Shown: positions 16,022 to 25,915, numbered from the stretch's first letter. The stretch: 64,000 bases of DNA from VBAS01 sp964581455 (GCA_964581455.1 CAZOOT010000003.1:1-64000); one strand, 5' to 3'. The notes: generated by a model not told the origin, from the sequence alone. Made by a program: numbers and translations.

Positions 16022-17536
16022 ATGAAACTAAAGCAGATAATTTTAATTGTAGCATTGAGCAGTGTTTCTGCTATTGCAAGTGTTTGGGTGTATTCTAATT
16101 TAATCCAAAAAAATCAGCTCACAGCCGTTCAAACGGATGGCAAAGTACCGGCAAATTATGCTGGCTTCTTAGATGGAAAATCTGTAATTGCTGATAACCT
16201 TGACTTCACAAAAGCTTCGGAAACTTCCGTACAGGCTGTGGTTCACATTAAAACTAAAATAGCTGCACAAAAAATCAGTAACGAATTACCCAGGCGTCAG
16301 CGGGGAGGAGTTTTTGATGATTTTTTTGACAGGATGTTTGAATTTGGTCCGCAAATAATTCCGGAACAACGAGCTTCAGGCAGTGGTGTTTTGATAAGCG
16401 GTGATGGATATATTGTGACCAATAACCACGTCATCAGTGATCAGAAGGGCGGTGTGGCGGAAGAGATCATGGTAACCATGCATAACAAAAAAACTTATAA
16501 AGCCAGGCTGATTGGTAAAGATCCGAGCAGCGACCTTGCCGTATTGAAAATAGATGGAACAGGGCTACCCTATTTACTTTATGGCAATTCTGATGAACTG
16601 AAAATTGGCCAATGGGTATTAGCAATTGGCTATCCGCTTACTTTGCAAACAACAGTAACAGCAGGAATCGTTAGTGCCAAAGCAAGATCAATTGGCATTA
16701 ATAGTAACCAGAGTCAGTCACCCGTAGAATCTTTTATTCAAACCGATGCCGCCGTTAACCAGGGAAACAGCGGTGGAGCATTGGTGACTACAGATGGCAA
16801 ACTGGTCGGCATTAATTCAGCCATTCTTGCACCAAGTGGCACATATGCTGGTTATTCATTTGCTATTCCGGTCACGATTGCTAAAAAGATCATTAACGAT
16901 ATCATTGAATATGGTGATGTACAAAGAGGCTTTTTAGGCATTCAGTATGCCAGTAATCTTTCTGAATCTCAATTGAAAGAACTGGGTATTAAAGATGGTG
17001 AAGGTGTGTATGTTTCTGCTGTTCCTTCAGATGGCGGAGCTGCAGCTGCCGGAATTAAGAAAGGTGATATCATCACTAAAGTAAATAATGTACCGGTAAG
17101 TTCAGGTTTAGAAATGAGTGCACAAATAGCCGGCTTCAGGCCTAAGGACAAAGTGACCGTGACCTACAAACGCGGCGGAAAAGAATATACCACAACAGTA
17201 ACCCTAAAAGCACAGGTAAATACAATTGTTGCCGTAACGCCAGAAAATATCCAGGACAGAATTGGTGCTGATCTTGAAAACTTTGATTCCAAAAAAGCTA
17301 TTCAATATGATGTAGATGGTGGTGTTGTAGTGAAAAAGATCAGAGAAGGAGGAAAATTAAGTGAAACAAAAATGGATGAAGGATTTGTAATTACAAGTAT
17401 AAACGGTATTTCGGTAAGAAATTTGAATGAATTAAGCAGAATCATTGACAACCAAATTGGAACTATAAGACTGGAAGGTTTTTACCCGGGATATAGAGGT
17501 AACTACACTTATCCTTTGAACCTGAACGGCGATTAA
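16022..17536 (+). CDS. HtrA/Do family periplasmic serine protease with two PDZ domains
   Basis: 504 residues. An N-terminal signal/anchor helix (IILIVALSSVSAIASVWVY) targets it to the periplasm. The trypsin-like domain has an intact triad: H136 in TNNHVISD, D171 in SSDLAVLK, S250 in VNQGNSGGAL. Two PDZ domains follow (about 300-395 and 405-500; FLGIQYASNLSES and AGIKKGDIITKVNN in the first, GFVITSINGISVRN in the second). Role: quality control of misfolded envelope proteins. It ends at a strong bidirectional terminator shared with the convergent GH13 gene. Confidence 0.95.
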   Translation: MKLKQIILIVALSSVSAIASVWVYSNLIQKNQLTAVQTDGKVPANYAGFLDGKSVIADNLDFTKASETSVQAVVHIKTKIAAQKISNELPRRQRGGVFDDFFDRMFEFGPQIIPEQRASGSGVLISGDGYIVTNNHVISDQKGGVAEEIMVTMHNKKTYKARLIGKDPSSDLAVLKIDGTGLPYLLYGNSDELKIGQWVLAIGYPLTLQTTVTAGIVSAKARSIGINSNQSQSPVESFIQTDAAVNQGNSGGALVTTDGKLVGINSAILAPSGTYAGYSFAIPVTIAKKIINDIIEYGDVQRGFLGIQYASNLSESQLKELGIKDGEGVYVSAVPSDGGAAAAGIKKGDIITKVNNVPVSSGLEMSAQIAGFRPKDKVTVTYKRGGKEYTTTVTLKAQVNTIVAVTPENIQDRIGADLENFDSKKAIQYDVDGGVVVKKIREGGKLSETKMDEGFVITSINGISVRNLNELSRIIDNQIGTIRLEGFYPGYRGNYTYPLNLNGD

Positions 17537-17556
17537 TGAAAATCCAAGAATATAAA

Positions 17557-17590
17557 AAACCGTCTCGTTATTTTCCGAGGCGGTTTTTTT
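17557..17590. terminator. Bidirectional intrinsic terminator
   Basis: AAACCGTCTCG (17557-17567) and CGAGGCGGTTT (17576-17586) form an 11-bp stem with one G-T pair, with T7 following on the plus strand and T6 on the minus strand. The T tract contains the last bases of the GH13 stop codon, so one hairpin serves both convergent genes. Confidence 0.9.
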
Positions 17591-18962
17591 ATTTCACTAA
17601 AACAAGCCAGTCCCAGGCTTTTAATTGAAGATTTTTATTGGTTGAAAGATCCCATAATTTATTGGTAAAGACTTCCTGGTATTCTCCGGTAATTCTTTCA
17701 TCTGTTATTTTGAAATTCAGGTTTGAAACTTTAGAAAGATTCAGGATAACAAGCACCTCTCTTTTCCTATTCTTTTTCAGGAACGAAAAAATTTTGTCAT
17801 CTGCAGTAGTAGTTAATCTTAATGTTTTCACTAGCTCATCCCCTGCTCTCAAGGCTGGATGATTGCTGTGCAGGGTTAATAAAGTTTTGTAAAAATCATG
17901 CAGATCATTCTTATCTGTCCATTCAATCGGATCTTTTTCAAAAAATTTCAACCTCTTTTTGTTTGGCATTTCCTGGCCACTGTAAAGAAGCGGAATCCCA
18001 TTCCAAGTACAGCTGAATACTGCCAGGGCTTTTGCCATATCCCCATATTTTTCATATTCTGTGCCATTCCAACTGTTCTCATCGTGGTTTGTAGTAAACC
18101 AGGCCCGCATAGTAGCATCTCCAATAAGTTTATATTTTTCCAGCACAGAATCCAGTTCAGTAACCGGTAATTGTTTTTGATAAAATTCTTTTGTTTTATG
18201 CATCCATGTCCAGGTATATGCAGCATCATAGGTGCCCATATATTCTGGATGTTCCAAAGGATCCAATTCTCCCAACCAGAAAAGTTTTTTGGTTTTTTCC
18301 AATTCCTTTCTTGCTTCCTGCCAGAAATCAAGTTCAACCCAAAATGCAAGGTCAGACCTAAAACCGTCAATATTGCATTCAGTTATCCAAAACCTCATAG
18401 CATCAATCATTGCTTTTCTTAATTCCGGATTCTTGAAATCCAATTCAATGATATCATCCATTCCGGAAGCAATTTTAAAATCATTGGTTGTTGTGTCTTT
18501 CTCATACCAGTCCGGATGTTTTTTAGTCCAAACATGATCCCAACCGGTGTGATTGGCCACCCAATCAATGATTACTTTAAACCCCATGGCATGAGCCTCA
18601 TTCACCAATGCTTTGAAATCTTCAATAGTACCAAACTCAGGACTAACTGAAGTATAATCTGAACAGGCATAATAACTGCCCAAAACCCCTTTCTTGTTTT
18701 TTTGTGCGATGGGTGTGATTGGCATAAACCAGAGGGTCTCCACTCCCATTTCCTTTAATCTGGGAAGATGAGTGGCAAATGCTTTGATAGTTCCTTCTTG
18801 AGTATACTGCCGCAGGTTTACTTCATAGATATTTGTTGAATGTGACCAGTTGACAGGTGTGAATTCAGGCTCCATAGTTTGATGCTCAAAATTAGTAGAT
18901 GAAGGACTATTACAACTATTTAAAATATTCAATGTGATTATCGAAAAAAGTATTTTGAACAT
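17589..18962 (-). CDS. GH13 alpha-amylase family lipoprotein
   Basis: 457 residues from the ATG at 18962, chosen because it gives a clean lipoprotein signal (FKILFSIITLNILNSC, Cys about residue 16); an upstream ATG at 18989 adds nine residues. The catalytic (beta/alpha)8 barrel has the GH13 blocks: IIDWVANHTGWDH, DGFRSDLAFW with the nucleophile Asp, FWLGELDP with the acid/base Glu, and TTNHDENSW with the third Asp. A small C-terminal beta domain follows. Probably acts on alpha-glucans at the outer membrane or in the periplasm. No SusC/D pair is nearby, so it stands alone here. Confidence 0.92.
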   Translation of the reverse strand: MFKILFSIITLNILNSCNSPSSTNFEHQTMEPEFTPVNWSHSTNIYEVNLRQYTQEGTIKAFATHLPRLKEMGVETLWFMPITPIAQKNKKGVLGSYYACSDYTSVSPEFGTIEDFKALVNEAHAMGFKVIIDWVANHTGWDHVWTKKHPDWYEKDTTTNDFKIASGMDDIIELDFKNPELRKAMIDAMRFWITECNIDGFRSDLAFWVELDFWQEARKELEKTKKLFWLGELDPLEHPEYMGTYDAAYTWTWMHKTKEFYQKQLPVTELDSVLEKYKLIGDATMRAWFTTNHDENSWNGTEYEKYGDMAKALAVFSCTWNGIPLLYSGQEMPNKKRLKFFEKDPIEWTDKNDLHDFYKTLLTLHSNHPALRAGDELVKTLRLTTTADDKIFSFLKKNRKREVLVILNLSKVSNLNFKITDERITGEYQEVFTNKLWDLSTNKNLQLKAWDWLVLVK

Positions 18963-18989
18963 GAGAATGCTTTGCGTGAAAGTTAGCAC

Positions 18990-19428
18990 AAGTTTAAGTC
19001 TGAAAATGCAAAGCGCTTATTATAATACTCCGTTGCCGCTATCGTCCCCACAATCAGGAATGGTTTAAACCTGAGAATAAATGGACAATAGCTATAAAAC
19101 CGGTTGCGGGGACGTAAAAGATAGCCAGGAAAACCAATAATAAAATCATCCCAAACCATACGAGATACACTATCAGGATTTATGTCAAGAACACAATAGC
19201 GTTTACTATATTGCAATTCAAATATTATTTTATTTTAGAAGTACGTGAATGGAAACCTGAATGAATTGATTTAATTGAAGAAATTGTAACCAATTACGAT
19301 ATAGGATGTAAGCAAAGAGAAGAAGCTAAACTTTCAATTCCACAATGAGCAAAAATACAGAACAAGTCTTTTTATATATTCTTAAACTAATGATAAAAAC
19401 AATTTCTTAATATTAACTTTCATTTATT
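18990..19428. other. Non-coding stretch with inverted repeats and a possible decayed reading frame
   Basis: Two nested inverted repeats stand out: GCTATC-GTCCCC (19038-19049) against GGGGAC..GATAGC (19108-19125), enclosing TCAGG..CCTGA (19054-19074). Further on, one plus frame reads a protein-like stretch (EVREWKPE, stop, then IDLIEEIVTNYDIGCKQREE) from about 19226 to 19348, broken by a stop and without a start, which may be a gene remnant. I cannot name either element. Confidence 0.35.
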
Positions 19429-20868
19429 ATGAAAAATTTACTTGCCTTTATATTCTTCATCTTACTCGTACAGAAATCATTCCCTCAATCCCAGGCAACA
19501 GACTATAACGATGCTCTCCGATTAATAGATTCCTGGGTTGAAGCTCAAAGAGATTATTCGAAATTACCTTCGATCTCTATAGCCATTGTGAAGAATCAGG
19601 AAACAATTTGGAGTAAGGCATATGGCCTGGCAAATAAAGAAAATAAAGTTGCAGCTTCTACAAATACAGTTTATAGCATTTGCTCAATCTCTAAACTATT
19701 TACATCCATTGCTATTATGCAATTGTATGATGCCGGCAAACTCCGTCTTGATGACAACATTGAAGCTTTACTGCCAAATTATAATCTTAAGCAACAATAC
19801 AAATTCAGTGGTCCTATTACTATTCGTTCTCTGTTAACGCATTCTTCCGGATTACCCCGTGAATCAGACTACCCATACTGGACGGGTCCTGATTTTCCTT
19901 TTCCATCACAATCACAAATGAATTCCAAATTAGGTGAACAACAAACCCTATACCCCGCATCCAGCTATTTTCAATATAGCAATTTAGGAATTTCACTTTT
20001 AGGTGAAGTAGTAGAAAAAATTTCGGGGCAATCATTTGATTCATATGTTGAACAGAATATTCTAAAACCACTGAGGTTAAATTCAACAAATACCTTTCTT
20101 CCTAAAGAAGAATGGGGAAAGAAATTGGCCGTTGGGTATGGAGCTATTAAACGTGATGGGTCAAGGGATAAAGTAAATCTATTTAACACAAATGGAATTA
20201 AAGCTGCAGCTGGATTTTCTTCAAATGTTGAAGATCTGGCCAGGTTTGCTTCCTGGAACTTCAGATTATTAAACAATAATGAAGAAGCTGAGATACTTAA
20301 ATCATCAACTTTAAAAGAAATGCATCGTGTTCAATGGACAGACCCTGATTGGAAAACATATTGGGGATTAGGCTTCAGTATAACTCAACAAGATGGAACT
20401 ACTATTGTTGGACACGGTGGTTCCTGCCCTGGTTATCGAACTACACTTCAACTTGATTCAAAAAATAAAATGGCCTATACCGTTATGATAAATGCAGGTG
20501 GAGAAAGTCCTGAATTTTTTGCGAAAGAAATTCGTGAAATAATCTCTAAAATTCCAAAAGACAAAACGCCTGGTAAAAACGATATAGACCTGGAACAATA
20601 TACGGGGACATACTCTTCGCAACCCTGGGGATCAGAAAAAATTGTTAGCTCCTGGTATGGCGATCTGGTTATGTTGAACTTTCCAAATGATAATCCCAGT
20701 GAGAATATGACCTTGCTCCAGCATGTTACCGGAGATATTTTCAAAAGAGTACGTAATGATAAATCACTTGGGGAAGAAATCAAATTTGAAAAAGACAATT
20801 CAGGGAAAGTGATCAGAATTTTACAACATAGCAATTATTCAAACAAGATAATTTTTGACAAAAAATAA
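19429..20868 (+). CDS. Serine hydrolase, class C beta-lactamase / penicillin-binding fold
   Basis: 479 residues, signal peptide ending near VQKSFPQS. The beta-lactamase-like domain (about 30-370) shows the catalytic SxxK in CSISKLFTSIAIMQLYDAGK, the second motif YSN in FQYSNLGISLLGEVVEK, and the third H-x-G in GHGGSCPGYRT. A C-terminal beta domain (DLEQYTGTYSS onward) is common in these esterase or peptidase relatives. Likely a periplasmic esterase, D-aminopeptidase or similar. Resistance function cannot be inferred, since most members of this family are not beta-lactamases. Confidence 0.9.
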   Translation: MKNLLAFIFFILLVQKSFPQSQATDYNDALRLIDSWVEAQRDYSKLPSISIAIVKNQETIWSKAYGLANKENKVAASTNTVYSICSISKLFTSIAIMQLYDAGKLRLDDNIEALLPNYNLKQQYKFSGPITIRSLLTHSSGLPRESDYPYWTGPDFPFPSQSQMNSKLGEQQTLYPASSYFQYSNLGISLLGEVVEKISGQSFDSYVEQNILKPLRLNSTNTFLPKEEWGKKLAVGYGAIKRDGSRDKVNLFNTNGIKAAAGFSSNVEDLARFASWNFRLLNNNEEAEILKSSTLKEMHRVQWTDPDWKTYWGLGFSITQQDGTTIVGHGGSCPGYRTTLQLDSKNKMAYTVMINAGGESPEFFAKEIREIISKIPKDKTPGKNDIDLEQYTGTYSSQPWGSEKIVSSWYGDLVMLNFPNDNPSENMTLLQHVTGDIFKRVRNDKSLGEEIKFEKDNSGKVIRILQHSNYSNKIIFDKK

Positions 20869-21137
20869 AATACTTTTTCTGCCAACTTTGATCCTCCGGT
20901 CAGGAGAAATAAGCAGTGACAAAGGATTATAAGTTGAAAATTTGAAGATGGTTTTCAAATCATGCTGGTAAGCCGGAAAATAAATGCTGAAAGAAAAATG
21001 TTTTTTTTATATATATTAATAAAATGACCAGGCAAGTTTTGATTTCTCTATCAGCCGGCAATGGTAATTAATCCGCTTTGAACTATCTTGTTGTGTAATT
21101 TTATTATTATATAATTTAACTGCTAATAAGTATTTAC

Positions 21138-23027
21138 ATGTTCAGATATTTTTCTTTTCTATTAGTTTTTTTATTTGCTACGAATACAGTATTTGCACAA
21201 ACTGACAGTTTAAATAATACCAATGACTCTTTGAATGCCGTAATTCTCAGGGACTATAATGAAAAGCTGAAAGCAATAGAACAGCAACGTGTTGCTGACT
21301 CTATCAAAAAAGCTGACCTGGAAGCGCAACTTAATTCTCTAAAAACAACAGATAATTTAAAGAAAGAAGAACTGCAAAAACAATTGCAGGACCTGAATGA
21401 AAAAGAATCAATAAGGCTGATTCAGAAAAAAGCACAAATTGATTCTTTACGTTCTACAGCAAAAGGATTTCCCGTCATTCCTTTTTTTAATGATACTTTA
21501 TTTACGATTTACAGTAAACTGGGAAGTTTTTCTGCAAAAGACAGAGCTGATGCAATTGCAAAAAGAATAAAAAATCTTGGAAAAAATTTCAGGTTCAATC
21601 CTGATTCTTTAGTCATTGAGGAGGCAGAATCCACCGTTGACCTCATTTTTGGCGAAAGTATTATTATGAGCATTTCAGAAAATGATGCTATTTGGAACAA
21701 TTTATCCAAACTTGAACTTGCAAAAAAATACAAACAAGCGGTCAGTGATGCAGTACTCAATTACAGGTCCGAAACAAGCTTTACCACCCTTGCAAAAGAA
21801 ATTGGACTTGCTCTTCTCGTTCTGGCTATTACCGGTACCCTGATTTTTTATGTAATTAAATTATTTAAATGGACCGCAGTAAAAGTTCAGCAACAGGAAG
21901 GCAAACGAATTCACGGAATAAAGATCAAAGATTATGTGTTGTTTGATGCGAAACGGCAAGTGAATGCCTTTTTGAATGTCAATACCATTATTAAATGGAT
22001 CCTGCTTTTACTCATCATTTATACCGCTTTGCCAATATTGTTCGGCATTTTCCCCTGGACAAAAAACTTTGCCGATACTCTTTTTGGATATATCCTTAAC
22101 CCCATTAAGAAAATTGCAAACGGATTCTGGAATTATCTTCCAAGCCTGATTACCATCATCGTTATTGTCTTTGTTTTCCGGTATGTACTCAAAGGAATAC
22201 ATTTTTTAAAAGATGAAATTGAAAAAGGGAAATTGACAATTGCAGGTTTCTATCCCGATTGGGCAAATCCTACTTACCAGATAATAAGAGTATTGGTATT
22301 TGCTTTTATGATAATTGTAATATTTCCATACCTGCCCGGAAGTGAATCTCCGGTATTCCGCGGTGTGTCGGTATTTCTCGGTTTTCTTTTCACTTTTGGA
22401 TCAGCCGGTTCATTATCCAATATCATAGCAGGACTGGTGCTTACCTATATGCGGTTATTTAAAATTGGTGACCGTGTAAAAATCGGTGATGTAGTAGGTG
22501 ATGTAATTGAGAAATCAATGCTGGTTACGAGGGTCAGAACAATAAAAAATGAAATTATTTCTATTCCCAATTCAACCGTGATGAGCAGCCACACGGTAAA
22601 TTACAGCAGCGATGCCACGGATAAAGGATTGATCATTCATACAACAGTTACAATTGGATATGATGTACCCTGGAGAGATATGCACCAGGCTCTGATTGAT
22701 GCAGCATTAAAAACAAATTTTATTCTGGAAGATCCGGCACCTTTTGTTTTGCAAACCAGCCTGGATGATTTTTATGTATCATACCAGATCAATGCCTATA
22801 CAAAGGAAGCAAATAAACAAGCCCTTATTTATTCAAACCTGCATCAAAATATTCAGGATGTTTGTAATGAAAGGGGAATTGAAATTCTTTCTCCCCATTA
22901 CAGGGCTGCCAGAGACGGGAACACAACCACTATACCGGCAAATTATCTGCCTAAGGATTATAAAGCACCTGGCTTTAACGTAAATATTAATAAGGAGGAA
23001 AATAAAAACTCAGAACCATTCATGTAG
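21138..23027 (+). CDS. MscS-family mechanosensitive ion channel
   Basis: 629 residues. Signal peptide (MFRYFSFLLVFLFATNTVFAQ), then a coiled, Lys/Gln-rich periplasmic region (about 35-120), several membrane helices (about 225-245, 285-305, 335-355, 390-410, 420-445), and the conserved MscS core: GSAGSLSNIIAGLVLTYMRL as the pore helix, then FKIGDRVKIGDVVGDVIE and ISIPNSTVMSS of the beta domain. Relieves turgor on osmotic downshock. Longer than E. coli MscS (286 aa), closer to the multi-helix MscK/YnaI-like forms. Confidence 0.93.
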   Translation: MFRYFSFLLVFLFATNTVFAQTDSLNNTNDSLNAVILRDYNEKLKAIEQQRVADSIKKADLEAQLNSLKTTDNLKKEELQKQLQDLNEKESIRLIQKKAQIDSLRSTAKGFPVIPFFNDTLFTIYSKLGSFSAKDRADAIAKRIKNLGKNFRFNPDSLVIEEAESTVDLIFGESIIMSISENDAIWNNLSKLELAKKYKQAVSDAVLNYRSETSFTTLAKEIGLALLVLAITGTLIFYVIKLFKWTAVKVQQQEGKRIHGIKIKDYVLFDAKRQVNAFLNVNTIIKWILLLLIIYTALPILFGIFPWTKNFADTLFGYILNPIKKIANGFWNYLPSLITIIVIVFVFRYVLKGIHFLKDEIEKGKLTIAGFYPDWANPTYQIIRVLVFAFMIIVIFPYLPGSESPVFRGVSVFLGFLFTFGSAGSLSNIIAGLVLTYMRLFKIGDRVKIGDVVGDVIEKSMLVTRVRTIKNEIISIPNSTVMSSHTVNYSSDATDKGLIIHTTVTIGYDVPWRDMHQALIDAALKTNFILEDPAPFVLQTSLDDFYVSYQINAYTKEANKQALIYSNLHQNIQDVCNERGIEILSPHYRAARDGNTTTIPANYLPKDYKAPGFNVNINKEENKNSEPFM

Positions 23028-23115
23028 TTTTTCATTCAGATAGAATAATTCTTGTTAACTTTTGAAATATTCAGTTACGAAAAGTTATTTTTTAAATTTC
23101 TAAAGAAATATAGAA

Positions 23116-23976
23116 ATGAAAAACACAACCGATTCCCGCCGCAGATTTATCAAAAGCTCTGCCTTTGGACTGATTGGCTTTACCGCTTTCAATAATTTAT
23201 ATGCAAAAAACATAAACAATAATGTCTTGTTTTCATCAGGTGCTGATAAACTATTTTACCGGTACCCAAGTATGAACGATGACCAGGTATCTGCAATTGT
23301 AGGAGCATCCCATTCTGATTTTGACAAAGTAAAAACAATGGTAAGCAAACGTCCCGAGTTGGCACTTGCTACCTGGGATTGGGGTTTTGGCGATTGGGAG
23401 TCAGCTCTCGGCGCTGCTTCTCATGTTGGACGAAAGGATATAGCAGAGTTACTCATTAACCATGGTGCCCGGCCTGATATCTTCACTATGGCTATGCTGG
23501 GAAATTATCAAGCAGTACAGAATATGGTAGAAGGGGTACCAGATATACAAACCATTCCGGGTCCTCATGGCATTACGCTACTGGCTCATGCAAAAAGCAG
23601 ATTACGGTTAACGGATCTAACTGAAAGCGACCGAAACAATATCAATAAAACAGTTAGTTACCTGGAAGGATTGGGCAATGCTGATATAAAATCGAAAAGC
23701 CTAGACATTTCTGAAAACGAACAAAAGCTCTATTTAGGTGAATATAGGTTTGGACAAGGAACGGACGAAGTCTTCAGCATCGAATTGAATTCCAGGAAAA
23801 TGTTATCGGTAGGGAGAAAAGGAAGTTTTGGAAGGGTAATGAATAAAATTGAAGAACATGTTTTTGCACCGGGAGGCGCCCCATCCGTCCGTATCCGATT
23901 TTCAGTGAAAGACGGAAAAGTAATTTCATTCACAATTCATGAACCCGAACCGATATTAACAGCAGTTAAAATTTAA
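23116..23976 (+). CDS. Ankyrin-repeat protein with a Tat signal
   Basis: 286 residues. The N-terminus SRRRFIKSSAFGLIGFTAF is a twin-arginine signal, so the protein is exported folded. Two to three degenerate ankyrin repeats follow (DFDKVKTMVSKRPELAL, WESALGAASHVGRKDIAELL, FTMAMLGNYQAVQNMVEG). The C-terminal ~80 residues (LYLGEYRFGQGTDEVFSIE) form a different, beta-rich domain resembling those found after hydrolase domains. Function unknown. It starts a same-strand set of small genes (DUF1801, SnoaL-like, dehydrogenase) with gaps of 24-42 bp. Confidence 0.82.
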   Translation: MKNTTDSRRRFIKSSAFGLIGFTAFNNLYAKNINNNVLFSSGADKLFYRYPSMNDDQVSAIVGASHSDFDKVKTMVSKRPELALATWDWGFGDWESALGAASHVGRKDIAELLINHGARPDIFTMAMLGNYQAVQNMVEGVPDIQTIPGPHGITLLAHAKSRLRLTDLTESDRNNINKTVSYLEGLGNADIKSKSLDISENEQKLYLGEYRFGQGTDEVFSIELNSRKMLSVGRKGSFGRVMNKIEEHVFAPGGAPSVRIRFSVKDGKVISFTIHEPEPILTAVKI

Positions 23977-24000
23977 ATGCAATTTTAAATATTATGAGAT

Positions 24001-24429
24001 ATGGCAGAACTAAAAACTCAAAAAAACAAAGCCAGTGTAACAGATTTTATTGCTTCTGTTGATGATGAAATTAAAAGAAAAGACAGCCAGCAGTTAATTA
24101 AGATTTTTAAAGAAATAACTAAAGAAAAACCTGCTATGTGGGGCACCAGCATAATTGGGTTTGGTTCCTATCATTACAAATCAGAACGCAGCAAGCAGGA
24201 AGGTGATTGGATGATGACTGGTTTTTCACCCCGCAAACAGAATATCTCATTATACATTATGCCCGGTGTTGGGAAATATAAAAACCTGTTGGAAAAACTG
24301 GGAAAACATAAACTAAGTGGCGGCTCCTGTGTTTATATAAAACGATTGTCAGATATTGATGAAAAAGTTTTAAAAGAACTCATCAAAGCATCTTTCACTG
24401 ATATGAAAAAGGCAAATAAATTAAAATAA
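24001..24429 (+). CDS. DUF1801 domain protein
   Basis: 142 residues, cytoplasmic. Typical features of the DUF1801 (YdhG-like) fold: an N-terminal helix pair (VTDFIASVDDEIKRKDSQQL), MWGTSIIGFGSYHY, WMMTGFSPRKQNISLYI, and the conserved LGKHKLSGGSCVYIKRLSDID before the last helix. No enzymatic activity is known to me for this family. It lies 24 bp after the ankyrin gene and 42 bp before the SnoaL-like gene. Confidence 0.88.
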   Translation: MAELKTQKNKASVTDFIASVDDEIKRKDSQQLIKIFKEITKEKPAMWGTSIIGFGSYHYKSERSKQEGDWMMTGFSPRKQNISLYIMPGVGKYKNLLEKLGKHKLSGGSCVYIKRLSDIDEKVLKELIKASFTDMKKANKLK

Positions 24430-24471
24430 ATTACAGCTCAACATTTTTTTATACAATTAACTTCATCAATT

Positions 24472-24918
24472 ATGCAAAAAAACATTTTGCAATTCAAACT
24501 TTTACTTACCATTTTTTTAATATCATTTTCGGGCAATCATCTTTTGGCACAAGCTATTGATCTGGTAAAAGCCAGAACAGCAATTGAAAATACTGTTGCA
24601 AAGTTCTCAGTGGATTATTTAAAGGGAGATTCTGTTGCATTGGCAGCATATTATACTAAAGACGCCATGTTGGGATCAGCTAAAGGCGATGAGATACTGT
24701 CAGCATGGGGCAGATCTATCCGCAATTCAATTAAAAACAATACAAGAAATCTGACCTTTACTATTATAACGCTTACAGGTGATGATGATTTTTTAATAGA
24801 TTATGGATATTATGAAGGAAAAGATGATAAGAACCAGGTGAAATACAAGGGAAAATATGTAGTGGTTTGGAAACAGGAAAATGGCGAATGGAAAATATAT
24901 CGTGATAATGGTTTGTAG
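24472..24918 (+). CDS. Secreted SnoaL/DUF4440-like protein
   Basis: 148 residues, signal peptide ending near GNHLLAQ. The mature part is an NTF2-like cone fold: KARTAIENTVAKFSVDYLKGD, ALAAYYTKDAMLGSAKGDE and the terminal KYVVVWKQENGEWKIYRD, which is the usual DUF4440 ending. Family members bind or isomerise small molecules, but substrate and activity are not predictable. Follows DUF1801 and precedes the dehydrogenase by 24 bp, probably one operon. Confidence 0.83.
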   Translation: MQKNILQFKLLLTIFLISFSGNHLLAQAIDLVKARTAIENTVAKFSVDYLKGDSVALAAYYTKDAMLGSAKGDEILSAWGRSIRNSIKNNTRNLTFTIITLTGDDDFLIDYGYYEGKDDKNQVKYKGKYVVVWKQENGEWKIYRDNGL

Positions 24919-24942
24919 CAATTTTAATAATTCTTTTAAAAA

Positions 24943-25839
24943 ATGAAAGCAGTTATTTACAACCAATATGGCCCACCTGAAGTTTTACACTTGAAAGAAG
25001 TAGAAAAACCTATTCCCCGAAAAAAGGAAATATTGGTAAAAGTAAAGGCCACTGCTGTTAATACAGCCGATGTGCGGATTAGAAAAGCTGACCCTCAATT
25101 GATTCGTCTTTTTTTCGGATTATTCAGACCACGAAAAAAAATACTAGGCTTGGTAGTTTCCGGTGAAGTAGTTGCTGTTGGTGAAAATGTAAACCGATTT
25201 CATGTTGGCGAGCAGGTTTTCGGATCCACAGGCATGCGTTTTGGAGCCAATGCGGAATTTGTGTGCTTACCAGAAAAAGCTATGCTCATCATAAAACCGG
25301 AAGAGATTACCCATGAAGAAGCAGCCGGTCTGCCATTTGGGGGTATAACAGCAATACATTTTTTAAGAAAAGCCGGTATCAAACAGGGACAAAATGTATT
25401 GATCTATGGTGCTTCAGGCGCCACCGGTACTGCAGCTGTGCAACTGGCAAAACATTTTGGTGCTGTTGTAACGGGATTCACCAGTAGTAAAAATTTGGAA
25501 TTGGTCAGATCAATCGGTGCTGATGAAGTGATCGATTATAATAAAGAAGGGGTGACAGATAGAGGAAAACTATATGACATAATATTTGATACAGTTGGCA
25601 AAACATCTTTTGCAAACTGCAAAAAAGCATTGTCAGCAGGCGGAAAATTTGTAACAGTAAATAAGGGCCTGGCCAGAACGAATATGGATGATATGGAATT
25701 ACTTTCAAACTTAACAGCATCCGGGAAATACAAAGTAGTGATTGATAAATTCTATACACTTGAACAAATGGCCGAAGCACATCGTCATGTAGATACCGGG
25801 CATAAGAAAGGTAATGTTATTATTAAAGTTGCTTATTGA
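24943..25839 (+). CDS. Zinc-independent NAD(P)-dependent medium-chain dehydrogenase
   Basis: 298 residues; short member of the MDR superfamily, quinone-oxidoreductase-like. The N-terminal GroES-like domain (MKAVIYNQYGPPEVLHLKEV, VVSGEVVAVGENVNRFHVGEQVFG) lacks the structural-zinc cysteine cluster. The Rossmann motif YGASGATGTAAVQLAKHFGA matches an AxGxxG NADPH-binding form. C-terminus GHKKGNVIIKVAY is the usual end. Probably reduces a quinone or enone; substrate unknown. Confidence 0.9.
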   Translation: MKAVIYNQYGPPEVLHLKEVEKPIPRKKEILVKVKATAVNTADVRIRKADPQLIRLFFGLFRPRKKILGLVVSGEVVAVGENVNRFHVGEQVFGSTGMRFGANAEFVCLPEKAMLIIKPEEITHEEAAGLPFGGITAIHFLRKAGIKQGQNVLIYGASGATGTAAVQLAKHFGAVVTGFTSSKNLELVRSIGADEVIDYNKEGVTDRGKLYDIIFDTVGKTSFANCKKALSAGGKFVTVNKGLARTNMDDMELLSNLTASGKYKVVIDKFYTLEQMAEAHRHVDTGHKKGNVIIKVAY

Positions 25840-25866
25840 TGCTGAATAAAGCATAAAATAACTTTG
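25836..25866 (+). promoter_or_regulatory. Promoter of ispH
   Basis: TTG (25836-25838), 20-base spacer, TAACTTTG (25859-25866; perfect TAnnTTTG). It begins at the very end of the upstream dehydrogenase gene and lies 50 bases before the ispH GTG, separating the two units. Confidence 0.6.
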
Positions 25867-25915
25867 TACACAACAGGAACCGGATTGCTTCTTACATTCA
25901 ACTTATCTTTGAACA

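Noticed and set aside
18983..19216. 77-codon minus-strand frame upstream of the GH13 gene
   Set aside because: Composition is not protein-like, it overlaps the inverted repeats and the GH13 5' end, and it has no promoter or family resemblance.
19429..20868. Calling the serine hydrolase an antibiotic-resistance beta-lactamase
   Set aside because: The class C fold motifs are shared by many esterases and peptidases; nothing in the context points to resistance.
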